The notes under the pieces are model-generated. The model saw only the letters and a program-made list of their open reading frames with translations, made no database searches and had not been told where the DNA came from. Of a stretch of DNA of 64,000 bases, positions 1-10,700 are shown in pieces (position 1 is the stretch's first letter; the number at the start of each line of letters is the position of its first letter). This DNA comes from Larix kaempferi (Eukaryota; Streptophyta; Pinopsida; Pinales; Pinaceae). The stretch covers positions 1,299,501 to 1,363,500 of the forward strand of contig BSBM01000646.1 in assembly GCA_027924585.1 (NCBI GenBank), written 5' to 3'. Position numbers and translations under genes: made by a program.

Positions 1-937
1 GATGACAGATTGATTGCCGACACATAGTGGAAGCTTGTTGCCGAGTTCGAGATGAAGAACTTGGGGATGATGCACTATTTGTTTTTTGGCATGGAGGTTT
101 GGCAGAGTGCAGATGGAATCTTCCTTGGACAAGGGAAGTATGCAGTAGAGATCCTGAAGAAGTTCAGGATGATGGATTGCAAGGACATGGCCACACCTAT
201 GGCATCGAATCTGAAGCTTCTTTGTCATGCTTCATCTGAGCCGGTTGATGTCTCTATGTATCGTCAGATGATTGGGTCCTTGATGTACCTGATGAACATG
301 AGACTTCATATTTTCTTTGCAGTGAACACATTGAGCCAGTTCCTGACGGATTCGAGGAGTGTTCACCTGGTTACTGTAAAGCATGTTCTGAGGTACTTGA
401 AGGGTACAATGGATTATGGGCTCAAGTATGAAGCGAATCAAAAGTTTAACCTGCAGGGTTATGTTGATTCAGATTGGGTTGGCAGTGTTGCAGATAGGAA
501 GAGCATATCTGGATGCTACTTCAGTATGGGATCAGGTGTGATCTCTTGGTTTAGCAGGAAGCAGTCCTGCGTAGCACTGACTACAGCTGAGGCAGAGTAT
601 GTTGCAGCCTGTTCAGCTAGTTGTGAGGCAGTATGGCTACGGAAAGCTACTGCCTGAGTTATTTGATCTCCCGTTGGATGCTACTGGTATCTTTTGTGAT
701 AACCAGAGTTGTGTGAAGCTGTCCGAGAACCCAGCATTTCATGACAGGTCGAAACACATAGAGATCAAATATCACTATATCAGGGATATGGTGTAGAGAG
801 GAACCGTGAAGCTCCTGTACATTGTGACGGACGAGCAGATTGTAGATGTGCTGAAAAAGCCACTAGCCAGGGTGAAGTTCGAGTACTTCAGGGAGAGGCT
901 TGGTGTTCTTCATATTGATGACACTACAAGGAAGAAG
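1..937 (+). pseudogene. copia pol C-terminus (RT end and RNase H), broken
   Basis: The frame that includes 52-657 encodes the end of a copia reverse transcriptase and most of RNase H. Recognisable parts are MKNLGMMHYLFFGMEV (RT tail), the first RNase H acidic block YVDSDW, the second block TTAEAEYVAAC, and after a frameshift near 640-660 the third block CDNQS followed by KHIEIKYHYIRDMV. A TAG codon lies in frame at 25-27, and another TAG ends the shifted frame at 794-796; coding similarity continues past it to about 937. RNase H would remove the RNA template during reverse transcription. The three catalytic acidic blocks are present but split between frames, so no functional enzyme is expected. 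The start lies outside the window. Confidence 0.9.
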
Positions 938-949
938 TGATGGACACAT

Positions 950-1560
950 TTGCAGAAGCCATTCCAAGCATGTTGGAAGGAGGATCCTTCACATGGCTGT
1001 GGATGTAAGCGCTGGATGACGAGCATCAGGATGATGCTCCAGTTACTGCTATGTATACGCATCATGTTGGATGCTGTATATGATCAGTTGGATCATTTAT
1101 ATATGTACGCATCATGTTGGATGTTGGATATGATCGGTTGGATCATTTGTATGTATTTTACATATGCATCATGTTGGATGCTTGGACCATGTATCTGTAT
1201 ATGTATCAGGTGGATACATTGTATGATTAGATGGATCATGTATGGTGATATGTATCATGTATTTGTATTTGTATCAGGTGGATACACTGTATGATCAGGT
1301 GGATCATGTATGATGATATGTATCAGGTAGATACTTGGTATGAATCAGGTAGATGCATTGTATGATTAGGTGGATCATGTATGGTGATATGTATCATGTA
1401 TTTGTATTTGTATCAGGTGGATACACTGTATGATCAGGTGGATCATGTATGATGATATGTATCAGGTAGATACTTGGTATGCATCAGGTAGATGCATTGT
1501 ATGATCAAACTGATCATGGATGATGAGCTTCAGGATGTTACTCCAAATGACATGCAGCAG
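950..1560 (+). repeat. tandem repeats of GGATCATGTATG type
   Basis: The stretch after pol is built from short related words such as GATCAGGTGGATCATGTATG and GTATCAGGTAGATAC. A longer unit of about 139 bp recurs, with matching starts near 1220, 1359 and 1498. The apparent ORF at 950-1294 is a by-product of the repeat and resembles no protein I know. It lies in the 3' non-coding tail of the copia element. Confidence 0.75.
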
Positions 1561-1659
1561 GATGTTGCAGTGATGATGGTCAGGATGATCATGTGTACAT
1601 CACGATGATGTATGGTAAGTATCAGGTTGATACTCTGTGGCCATGGAACAGGTTGTGCA

Positions 1660-2260
1660 GATAAGCATGTAATTTGTGCCCAGGGATATTTGCAGATAGT
1701 CTTTCGAGGTTTTTCCTATAGCATGTAATTTGTACCCTGGGATATCTAGCAAATTCTCTTTCGAGGTTTTGCTTGGGAGGACATATAATTTGTGCCTTGG
1801 GAGATCTGCAGATAGTCTTTCGAGGTTTTGCTTATGGCATGTAATTTGTGCCTTGGGATATCTAGCAGATGCTCTTTCAAGGTTTTTTCCTATGGCATGT
1901 AATTTGTGCCCTGGGAGATCCGATAGGTTGAGCCGTGTGCTCGTAATCAGTCCTGGGATGCTCTTTCGAGGTTTTTCCATGACCACATGTAATTTGTGCC
2001 CTAGGAGATCCGATACGTTGAGCCTTGTGCTCGTAATCAGTCTTGGGATGCTCTTTTGAGGTTTTGTGGTGACCACATGTAATTTGTGCCCTGGGCGATT
2101 TGATAGGTTGAGCCTTGTGCTCGTAATCAGTCCTAGGATTCTCTTTCGAGGTTTTGTGGTGGGGTCACATGTAATAAGTCCTGGAGATTTGGACAGGATG
2201 AAAAAGGCCTTAGATGCTCTTTAGGGTTCTTGCTAGTCAAGAGACTTTTTTAAGGTTTTG
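1660..2260 (+). repeat. tandem array with ATGTAATTTGTGCC core
   Basis: The core ATGTAATTTGTGCCCTGGG and the companion CTTTCGAGGTTTT recur at least eight times. Core starts are near 1665, 1721, 1781, 1837, 1895, 1985, 2075 and 2167, so spacing changes from 56-60 bp to about 90 bp when a segment containing GAGCCTTGTGCTCGTAATC is added to the unit. ORFs on both strands here (1600-2076 minus, 1730-2059 plus) follow the repeat and are not believable genes. The array sits between RNase H and the 3' LTR. Confidence 0.85.
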
Positions 2261-2480
2261 TGACGCACGTAATAAGTCCTGAGATTTCCACAGTATGGAC
2301 AGTGATGACGAAGACCTGCAGGTGGTGGACCTACATCCAGTATGAAAAAGCACTGGCTCTATAAAAATTCCTACGACGAGTAGATTCAGAGATTGATTGA
2401 GATAGCAGCAGCAGTGACGATGATCCAGAGAAGATGACTTGTGCTAGAAGAACTGTGTCGAGAAATACCTTCCTAGTTAA

Positions 2481-2487
2481 GAGGGAG
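2481..2487 (+). other. polypurine tract
   Basis: GAGGGAG immediately precedes the TGTTGA start of the LTR, the expected place for the primer of plus-strand DNA synthesis. Confidence 0.7.
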
Positions 2488-3120
2488 TGTTGATGTATAT
2501 GGAACTTCGGAATGTATTTCACATATATGCATATTGTATTCCTATAGAGATGTTATTATTCCTCTATACGGAAGTGTCGTCATTTATATTGTAAGTGTCG
2601 TAACTTATACTTGATGGGTTATTAGAACACCTTGTTGGGGTTGGCCCTGTACAAGTCATGTGGGTCAAAGGGTTATTGGGGGTCATCCATGTGGGTCAAA
2701 GGGTTATTAGACCACCCTAGTGGGGGTCGGCCCAGTCAGCATTATGTTAAGTGGTTAAGTTGAGGCCGACCTAGTTGAGTAAAGGTCAAGTCAAGTTAGT
2801 GTATAAATAGAGAGTGTGTCTCTCTTATTTTACACATTCTATTCTCTCACTCACACTTGGGAGAGTGGAGCACTTGTGGAGGAGGAGGCTTTACTGCTAG
2901 GAGAAGACTATCTCTTGTATTCTGGTTGTATCATTGCTCTATCTATCTCTGAGGAAGTTATTGGGGTTTTTCACCTTTATGGTTTTCCCCAAGTAAACTC
3001 TGTGTCTCTTGTGTGCTTGCATTATTGTGTCCATGATTGATATGTTGTAGATTTGTTGTACATGTTGTTCTCTCAGTTAAGATCCTAGATCAGATTGAAG
3101 TAAATTCTGAAAATTTAACA
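2488..3120 (+). repeat. copia 3' LTR
   Basis: A 633-bp LTR that begins TGTTGA and ends TTAACA, follows a purine tract, and contains a TATA box. The right edge is fixed independently because the gypsy RT reading frame on the minus strand is readable up to base 3121. The reverse complement of 50209-50797 is a related LTR with the same termini and shared blocks such as GGGTTATTAGACCACCCTAG. Confidence 0.9.
2802..2808 (+). promoter_or_regulatory. LTR TATA box
   Basis: TATAAATAG inside the LTR, followed by a CT-rich stretch typical of a plant transcription start. The related LTR at 50209-50797 has TATAAATAG at the equivalent place on the minus strand. Confidence 0.7.
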
Positions 3121-4194
3121 ACATTGTAGGAAGTTAGACATGCCTTGCAAACTTTGGAGTTGTGTCAAGGTGCGAGGAGGAGGAAGATTTACAATCGCCT
3201 CAACTTTTAACGGGTCGACCATTATGCCACGACTGGATACAATGAAACCCAGTAATCATCCAGACTCGACGCAAAATACACACTTATTAGGATTCAATCG
3301 AATCTTGTATTGTCTACACCGTTCAAACACAAGTATTAAATGAGCTGGATGGTCCCGTCTCTTGTGAGATCGCACCGGGAGGTCATCCAGGTAGGGTTCA
3401 ACTATGTGCTTGATATCATGAAAAGTGAAATTCATTGCTTGTTGGAATGTAGCTCCAACATTCGTTAAGCCAAACGTCATTTTCCGATAAGAAAAGGTTC
3501 CCCACAAGAAAATAAAAGCTGTTTTGTGTTGATCTTCGGGTTTGATTTGAATTTGATTATATCTTGAAAATCCATCCATGAAAGAAAACATCTCGTGTCC
3601 TGCACACGCATCTATGATCTGGTCAATAAATGGTGTGGGGTAGTTATCTTTCGGGCAAGCTTTGTTCAAATCCCGAAATTCAGTATAGACTCGGATGGTA
3701 CCTTGCTTTTTATCAACCATAATAGGATTCGAAATCCATTCCATCATGTCAATCAGATAGATAAATCCGGCTTTAAGCAATTTTTCAACCTCCGCCTTAA
3801 TGGCGGCTGCTTTTCGAGGATTCACAAGATGGAGCTTTTGTTTCACAGGTTTCGCGTTAGGATATGTTATGATGACATGCTCAACAATGGCAGGATCGAT
3901 GCCTGGCATCTCCTCATAAGACCAGCCAAAAATATCGCGAAATTCTTTAAAAAGTTTGGTATACAGAGCGATCTCTTCTGGAGAACAATCTGCTCCAATA
4001 AAAATGTTTTCCACAACCCCAGGTTTGGTGGAAATGTTAATCGGGATGGTTCTTGATATATTAGCCATATTCCCTTTAGCGTAAATAGTACTTTTAGTGG
4101 AAGAGGACAAATCAACATTCCCACCATGTCTCATCGAAAACTTTCCTCTCTCTATCCTGTCTAGATTTGGAAGCAGGTAAGACCTGTGGTGCAT
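3121..4194 (-). pseudogene. gypsy reverse transcriptase, truncated
   Basis: A 312-codon open stretch (4194-3256) covers the protease-RT linker and most of the RT fingers and palm. Visible RT blocks are EMPGIDPAIVEH, then FRDLNKACPKDNYP, the FSFMDGFSRYNQI block, MTFGLTNVGATFQ and the catalytic box YLDD near 3382-3393. After a TGA the frame continues (LLGFIVSSRGIMVDP, then LQSLQGMSNFLQC) right up to base 3121, where the copia LTR begins. RNase H and integrase are not present in the window. The FRDLN-CPKDNYP wording and the linker are typical of the Tat/Ogre side of the gypsy tree; that lineage call is my judgement. Confidence 0.88.
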
Positions 4195-4439
4195 ATGTTC
4201 CCAAGGCTGGCCAGGCCCATCATGGCTTCCAAAATGGCTTTGTTAAATGGAAAAACCGTGTCTAAACAGTCAAAAGAGTGGGTCGAGTTTACCGACCATG
4301 CAGGATCATATTCCATATTTGACTCGACAGAGACTGGCGAAGTCACGATACGTTTCGTTGTAGCATGCTGTGCTTCCATGTATGCTACTTCTACAACAGA
4401 TAAGGGCACTAAGGGTTCTGATACAGTAGGAAGGATCCA

Positions 4440-4725
4440 CTAATCAGTCCTTAAACCAACCGTGAAAGTTTCAGTAGATATACCTTCATTAGAACGCATG
4501 AAAAGAGCGAGAGAGGGTAGGTCAAAAGTGCCTATTAATGACCCATAAAGCCCTGCTCCTAAACTCTCGCTTACTAGGGAATATTGATCAACTAAAGGAA
4601 CAGTGGATTCCGATGAAGTCTGGTTGTTTCGCTGAGAGAATGAAAGCTGATCGACCGTAACGATATTACCTTCATGAGGGAAAATAAAAACTAAGAAAAC
4701 TATTGATGCAATAGCTCGCATGGCA
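4440..4725 (-). pseudogene. gypsy protease C-terminal part and linker
   Basis: The minus-strand peptide RAIASIV through FPHEGNIVTVDQLSF continues the protease of 5441-5680: the family G element has the same wording (LLLGRSYMYAM, then KAVASSV, FPHEGRVVKIDQLTY) without a gap. A 710-bp solo LTR separates the two halves here. The downstream linker (4409-4161 on the minus strand) is open for short stretches only and leads into the RT block. Confidence 0.8.
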
Positions 4726-5435
4726 TGTGAAAATCCTCATAGCAGATCTAAGAGATGATGTATACCTCACAAGAGTAATTATGATTAAGCATGAAAATAG
4801 AAGAAGAGTGAACAATACAGTATAATGAGCAACAGAATAATATGGTACAGTAGAACTCAGATAGAAGCAATAATACTTCACACACACTAGTTAATTAATC
4901 ACAATATGGACAAATAAATAGTACAATGGTAGAGAGGATTCGAATGCCTAAGGTGGAAATTTGAATTAGACTCTCAGAGGATCATAAGATCAATAAAGTG
5001 TCATCGGAGCACAACTAGGTGTCCTCATGATCATCGGAGCACAACTGGAAGTATTCATCATCATCAGTGGAGTCATCAATGCTCAAGTAACTGTCAACCA
5101 TTAGTCAAACTAACTCTGGTAGGTGTAACTGAGTGTAACTGGCTGTAACTGAGTATAACTGACTGACAACTGGACTGGTAGGTGAAGAAGGGCGAGTTGC
5201 TCCCTAAAATCAAGGAAGAAGGGTGCATTAAGCAACTGGAGGACTAAAACTGAATAGTGAGAAGCTCCTAGGGGTTGGCTAACTGAGGGCTAGGTGTTGG
5301 ACTGATAACTGGGATGCATGCAAAATGCATGCAAACCCTAGAATGCATGCAAACCCTAAAGGTGCATGCATGAATGAAAATGTAAATGATCAAAATACTG
5401 GTGGGACTAGGATGGAGTATAGGAATATCCTAACA
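4726..5435. repeat. solo LTR in the gypsy protease, TSD TGGCA
   Basis: A 710-bp segment starts TGTGAAAATCC and ends ATATCCTAACA on the plus strand, and is flanked by identical 5-bp sequences TGGCA at 4721-4725 and 5436-5440. Removing it together with one TGGCA copy rejoins the protease peptide GRSWTYAM to RAIASIV. TG...CA ends, a 5-bp duplication and no internal region make it a solo LTR. The minus-strand start TGTTAGGATATTCC looks copia-like, so the parent element was probably minus-strand. A short run of GCATGCAAACCCTA-type repeats lies at 5312-5375. Confidence 0.88.
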
Positions 5436-5440
5436 TGGCA

Positions 5441-6120
5441 TATGTCCAGCTCCTTCCTAACAGCATATTGTAATCAAGCGGAGCGTCCAGAACTTCAATC
5501 TCTATAGCAACTATCTTACTAGCCAATGTGATGTCGAATGATGGCAAGAATCTGTGTGGAAGGAAGGTTTTGCCATCAAATGCAGTAAGCAGTGTGTTAG
5601 AGGGGGCTAACTCGAGAGATCCCAAGGCTTTCCAGCAAGAAATTGACATTACGCACGTAGACGCGCCCTCGTCAATGAAAGCTCATCCAATGGTCATAGG
5701 ACCATGAACTACCTCTATCTGAAGGGAAACGTGGCACAGAAACTGGTATTTGATATCGGACATATCAAAACGTGCAGTCATGTTGGATGATTCCATACTT
5801 CCAATCGTTGCAAGAAGTGCATTTCGTTGTAATGGACAGCTTTGCAAAACTTCTAAGGTCGACATAGCACAAGGGGTCTGGGCTAGATCTTCAACCACAT
5901 TGTAGTTGGCAGTATCCCGTGCATTGGGATTGTGTGAAGCCCGTTTCAAGACACCTTTCGGGATCTTGGGCACTGAATCTACAGGTATGTGGAGAGGAGT
6001 GGAAGATTCAGGAACCTCTTTATCCATATTCTGTGAATCCAGGGTATAATTTCTTGCCCATGTTTGTAAAAGAGCATCCGAGTTAACCATATTAATTAAA
6101 GTTTGATCAACTGAAGCATG
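5441..6120 (-). pseudogene. gypsy gag C-terminus and aspartic protease
   Basis: Minus-strand frames 6090-5683 and 5649-5441 together encode the gag-protease junction and the protease core. The stretch NPNARDTANYNVVEDLAQ matches NPNARAASNYNIVDDLAQ in family G. The active site is IDEGASTCVMS, with the catalytic Asp codon at 5671-5673, followed by LDYNMLLGRSWTYAM. The two frames are separated by a TGA (reads MTIG, stop, AFIDEG). The enzyme would cleave the Gag-Pol polyprotein. The second active-site residue is Glu, not the usual Ser or Thr; the same is true of the minus-strand family G copy. Confidence 0.85.
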
Positions 6121-6149
6121 GGTGGTGTCAGAAGCTGATCCCTACCCTT

Positions 6150-6330
6150 TTGGAAATGGATCTTTAAGGACATCAGGTTTCTTTTCTTGAAGCATCTTCT
6201 GGGCTTCTTCGATTAGAGGGCATTGGTGAGTGAGGTGGTCCTGCTTGCAAAGTTTGCAAGGGAACTTGACCTTCTTCTTCTTCTCTGTTACCCTCCTCGA
6301 CATTTTCTTTGTTTTTGGGCTTTTGTTGGT
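6150..6330 (-). pseudogene. gag zinc knuckle region
   Basis: On the minus strand near 6210-6260 the peptide CKLCKQDHLTHQC fits C-x2-C-x4-H-x4-C, the retroviral nucleocapsid zinc knuckle, and is preceded by a Lys-rich stretch. It binds RNA in intact elements. The surrounding 6330-6785 has no continuous frame but lies where the variable gag linker is expected. Confidence 0.75.
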
Positions 6331-6784
6331 TCCCCTCTCCTTTCTTACCCTTCTTTTTATTGTTGGGCTGCTAAGGGCCCTTTTGATTAGTCTGAACTTG
6401 TTGCACAGATTCAGTAGTAGAAGGAGAGGTTGTGACAGGAGTCACTTCTGCAGCCGATTGTTTGACCGATAAGGCCTGAACCTGTTTAGTCAATGCTTCG
6501 AAGGCTACAGAATCAACTGAACCTACTATGCCGTCAGCATGTAGTCTAGGTTTTGGTCTACCTAGATCAATGTTTGATCACAGTGCATTAGGTATAATTT
6601 TTTAAAGGAGCCTAGACTGAGCATAAACCAAGTCTAGTTGCTGGGTCCTTAAAATGGATTCTTCTTCTGATGATACCCCAGAAGTAGCTACTTCCTTAGA
6701 AACATAAGGAAGGAGTGATTTCAGATACCACTCTAATAAGAATTCTGGGGGGATATTGGCCTTAATGAGCCTCTTCCATCTTTG

Positions 6785-7940
6785 CCACTCCTAAATATGA
6801 TCAGATAAATGGGTGGCTTTGTTTTGTCTAAAGGTAGACAAAAGATCTATCCCGGCATCATACCGAACAGGAAGCTGGAAGTGGTTCAGAAAGACTACGA
6901 CAAGATCCCGAAAGTTAAAAAAGGTGGTTGTAGGTAACTCAATGTACCATTTGGCTGCAACACTGGTTAAGGTTCTTTGAAAAAGTCTCAACCTAACGGA
7001 ATCTTCATTCAACGAGTTTGAAGAACACCAGAGATGAAAAGTGGTAACATGATCACCAGGATCTTTACCAGTTTACCTTCGAATTTTGGAATGTTCGAAG
7101 GTAGCTTAGTGGGAACTAGTGGACATGTAACATTATGGCACATCAGATCGTTCATTAATTTGGAAATATCTTGCAAATTCAGAGTTGCTAGAAATGGTAA
7201 ACGAGGTCTATAAGATGGCATTTGATGAGCTGGAGTCATGGAGGGGGAACCTCCCATAGTTTGACACATAAATTGCTGGTTAGGGTTTCCATCAGCAATT
7301 TGTTGGTAGGGGGTGCCCCCAGCCATCTGCTGGTAGGGGTTGCCCCTGCCATCTGCTGGTAGGGTTTTCCCCCAGTCATCTGTTGGTAGGGGTTGCCCCC
7401 AGCCATCTGTTGTTGTGTGAAAGTGTTGCTGAAATTCCCCCACCCAAATGAAAGTGGGTTGGTACCCTGTGCATTCATCCATTGTGGCTGGGTGTTAGCC
7501 CTGCCATATTGTTGGTTAAAAATATTACCCCCTCCTCCAGAAGACAAAGAAAAAGGGATATGTCCTGTAGGTATATTACTTTGATTCATATTGTAACCTG
7601 CAAAGGTGTTAAAACCAAAGGTAGTCGAGGTGGACGGCGCAATCATGGTACTCATGACAGGCATAGTTGCAGAGGGATTCGGCCCAACATTGGGTGTGGA
7701 AATCCAAGTACTAGGTATATGGTATGACTGTTGAGTTGTAGGAGGTGGAATAACATTCATTGCATTACTGGGTCCAAAAGTAGGGGTAGTGACTGAGGAG
7801 GATGTCAAAGTTGTTGAGCTTGGCATGCCTAATGTACCAGCATTAAAACTGAAGGACAGAGTTGAAACAGAAGTTGTCTGCATCAAACTCGGTTTAGCAG
7901 TGGAAGGAGGATTTACAATACTTGTATTCATACCCATTGT
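6785..7940 (-). pseudogene. gypsy gag (capsid), broken
   Basis: Minus-strand frames 7937-7236, 7482-7009 and 7012-6791 together give a gag protein: a low-complexity N-terminus, then LPSNIPKFEGK, then the core SVRLRLFQRTLTSVAAKWYIE and LPVRYDAGIDLLSTFRQNKATH. The core corresponds block for block to the family G gag at 58360-58700. The protein forms the virus-like particle that packages element RNA. Frameshifts near 7012 and 7240 break the frame. A degenerate tandem repeat of about 30 bp (words GGTAGGGGTTGCCCC, CAGCCATCTG) at 7300-7425 encodes repeated NPYQQMAGG-type peptides. Confidence 0.85.
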
Positions 7941-9632
7941 GGGAGTCTGTGGAACTCCCTGTTCGTCTCATGGGTTAGTCATAACATGCCCAGATGTGAA
8001 AAAATATGCACTCTACTCAGGTTGCTGGAAACCAACAGGTACCAGAAGCGGATCGTTAAGTCCGGTAAGAGGAGGGTTAAAAGGCATGTTAAACTCACTA
8101 GAAATGATATCCTCAACCTAAATAGTATTAATAACTTGCTGATCCGGGGTTCTAGGTTGTGGTTCACCAGGAACCTCTATTTCACCAATAGGTTCAAACT
8201 TACCACTGGAGTCTGTCCTCTGTGGTGGTGGTGGCAGTACTGGATCCACACTGGGTGGGGAAAGGTTTTGCAACCTCCAAGACCTACGAAGCTGTTGGTC
8301 TTCCACAATTATATAAAAATAACACTAAGTAAAAACCTAGTCTCCACTAAGACTAAGGGGCAAACAACATACCACTAAAAAAACCTAAGTAATCAAACCA
8401 ATCAAACGGATAGCAAATACTCTTGGAAGTAAGTTTGGGATGATTAGGGCCCAGAATAGACTAACATGGTACCAATGGTCAGTTTCGTGGCGTCCACCAG
8501 AGGTCCACTGGGTGTAAGCGCTTGAATCACCAAACCGCTTTTCCGGGATTACTGCCAGAGGGTTACTTTCCACGCCTGTCCGAGGTGAAGTGGGAATAAT
8601 CGCCCACTCTACCTATGTAGGATCCTAAAGGTTTGATACTAAGGCTACCATACATACGAAATATCCCGGGGGGACAGTCGTTAGCGTAGTCAAAACGCAT
8701 GGGCAGGGTAGCGAAGCCCGAAGTCCGAAAGGACCCCCGTACATGAATCGACTATGGTTTATGGCAAAAGAAAAGTGAGGGGATATCCTTAACAATTACA
8801 ATCTCCCACAGCCTTGTGCTTAACTCTAGTTTGAGTAGAGCATCCCAGGGATATTTGATATATATGGGTTTACCTAAATGAAAGTTGTTCAATGGTTGTT
8901 GCGTAATGAAGCCAGTTGCGAGCAGTTTAAGGTGATTTAAGCTCGTAACTCTAGCATAAGCTAGTTGATGTAGTGTATACCTAAAAAGAAAATGTTTCTA
9001 ATTGATTTTATTAAAATTTATTTTTAAGGAAACTTTTTACTCAACAGGGTAGTGCATTGTGTGGAAATGGTTTGAGAAAGTAAAGTGCAAAAGAAATAAC
9101 TTTCAAAGCAACAAAAGACTCTTTTTCTTTTTTCCGTTTATGCTCTTTCCAAAAATGAAAAACTAAGCAAACCAAAAAAAATCTCTTTTTTCTTTTCTTT
9201 TCAAATTCAAAACAAAGTAAACTACGCTACTTCGAAATGATTATAAATCTTACTACTTTAAACTACCAAACTCATTTTTTGCTTTTTCAAATATACGTAA
9301 AAGAAAAAGAACTCAAAAATGGAAGCAAGTAAGACCTAAAAGAGCAATGCAAGTAAGGAAAAACAAATCTAAGGCTCACGACAAACAAATCAATGATTTG
9401 ACGAAGACTTGTCCTACAAAGTTTTTCAAAGGAAAAGGATTTTGGATTGGAAAACAAAGTGGAAAGAAAAAGAAGGATAAGAGACGCTTCAAATAGAAAG
9501 GTAAACCTCAAAGGTTACTCCAAAGCATCAAGAACCCTAAAGAGCACTAAGCCAAGCAAACGGTAGGCAAGCAAACCAAAGATGGCCTTACAATCACAAA
9601 GACTCAAATGGAAGCAAACTAAACGACTTCAA
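7941..9632 (-). other. leader of the Tat-like element, no gene seen
   Basis: No coding similarity found. The position upstream of gag makes this the leader of the minus-strand gypsy element. Part of it (about 8480-8830) is richer in G and C and holds runs such as CCCGGGGGGAC; 9120-9500 is A-rich on the plus strand. I could not find the primer site or 5' LTR before the CACTA terminal repeat at 9633. Confidence 0.5.
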
Positions 9633-9646
9633 CACTACAAGAAAAA

Positions 9647-10480
9647 GGTCATTGGTGAGGGTCCAAAAATGTCACCATAATCTCATTTGGTGATGGTTAA
9701 GAGGGGTCCCGTCACCAAAACCTGAGCGTTGCCAAAGGCACCGTCACCTTAAGTGGGGGTATGTGGTGACATTTAAGGCCCGCCACCAATAATTATGATT
9801 ATTCCAGGCTGTGACCGTCACCAATATCTATGAAGTGTTGGTGATGGACTTGCGTTGCCCCTCACCATTTGATGCATATATGGTGACGATCAATGACCGA
9901 TCATTGGTGAGGGTTGAGACATGTCACCATAATCTCATCGGTGATGGTGAACAATGAGGATGCACCAAAATGTGAATGTCACCAAAGGCTGTGTCCCCAA
10001 AAGTAGAGGTGGTGTGGTGACATTCAATGTTCGACACTAATAAGGATTATTAGTGACAAATAGTGACCCTCACCAATTTCAATGTTCGACATCAATAAGG
10101 GTTATTAGTGACAAATAATAACCCTCACCAATTTATATGAAGTTTTGGTGATGGACCTAAGGGCCTCCATCACCAAAACATTGAACGTCGCCAATGACAT
10201 ATGATGAGGGCCTTACAATGACCCTCACTATTGAGGATATTTCCATTAACATATCAATGGTGACAACCGCTATGAGATTGTCATCGCTTTTCATTTTGAA
10301 AATCTCTTGATGACACGACATAAAGGACCGACGCCATTGCTTATAAAATTGTAAAAATAATAATTATAATGGTCCTTAAAGGATAATGGTTCAACGTCAC
10401 CATTGCTTTCCACAATGGTGACAATGGTGACAAACAATTGATTAGAAGAGAAGTATGTCCACTCATTGTTGATAGAGCAC
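9647..10480. repeat. CACTA subterminal repeats
   Basis: Short direct and inverted copies of GGTGATGG, CCATCACC, GGTGAGGGT, ATTGGTGAC and TGTCACCATAATCTCAT fill this stretch. In CACTA elements such arrays are the binding sites of the element-encoded TNPA-type protein; that role is family knowledge and was not tested here. Confidence 0.8.
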
Positions 10481-10499
10481 CTTCCTTGCTGTTCTGGGC

Positions 10500-10700
10500 A
10501 TCTTTTCAATTCAGCCTACATAGATTTGAAGGGATAGTTTTTTGTTGTGTTGACTGTACCTTACAAAGGCATATTTCTGAGTTTGTTGGTTGTAGTTTAT
10601 AGGGGCAATTTTCTTAGTTGTTGGTTGTACTTGGTAGGGGAAGATTTCTGTTCTTGTTGGTTGTACTTTACAATCATAGGAATTGTTACCTTGCATGGAT
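10500..10700. repeat. short tandem repeat TTGTTGGTTGTA
   Basis: The word TTGTTGGTTGTACTT with a following G-rich block (ACAAAGGCA, ATAGGGGCA, GTAGGGGAA) recurs about four times at roughly 45-60 bp spacing. No coding function is seen. The remainder up to 11560 shows nothing recognisable. Confidence 0.6.

Larger units (their letters stand above)
1..3120 (+). mobile_element. Ty1/copia retrotransposon, 3' portion
   Basis: This is the 3' part of a copia element whose 5' part lies before the window. In order it holds the RNase H end of pol (1-937), a non-coding tail made largely of tandem repeats (about 950-2300), a purine-rich tract and a 3' LTR (2488-3120). It is inserted in the RT gene of a minus-strand gypsy element: the gypsy reading frame resumes at base 3121. 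A minus-strand relative with the same kind of LTR and a similar repeat-rich tail lies at 50209-54938. The pol remnant has an in-frame stop and a frameshift, so the copy is dead. Confidence 0.9.
3121..9632 (-). mobile_element. Tat-like Ty3/gypsy retrotransposon, decayed and truncated
   Basis: Reading leftwards on the minus strand the order is leader (9632-7940), gag (about 7940-6120), protease (about 6090-4440) and RT (4194-3121), which is gypsy order. The gag core, protease motif DEGAST and RT-linker words EMPGIDPAI match the family G elements at 14380-20440 and 54939-64000, but this element also has RT. It is cut on the left by a copia insertion at 3120/3121 and on the right by a CACTA terminal repeat at 9633. 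A solo LTR interrupts the protease at 4726-5435. Neither LTR of this element is visible. Many stops and frameshifts show that it is dead. Confidence 0.85.

Noticed and set aside
4186-4443. Plus-strand ORF opposite the gypsy RT linker
   Set aside because: Antisense shadow of the minus-strand frame.
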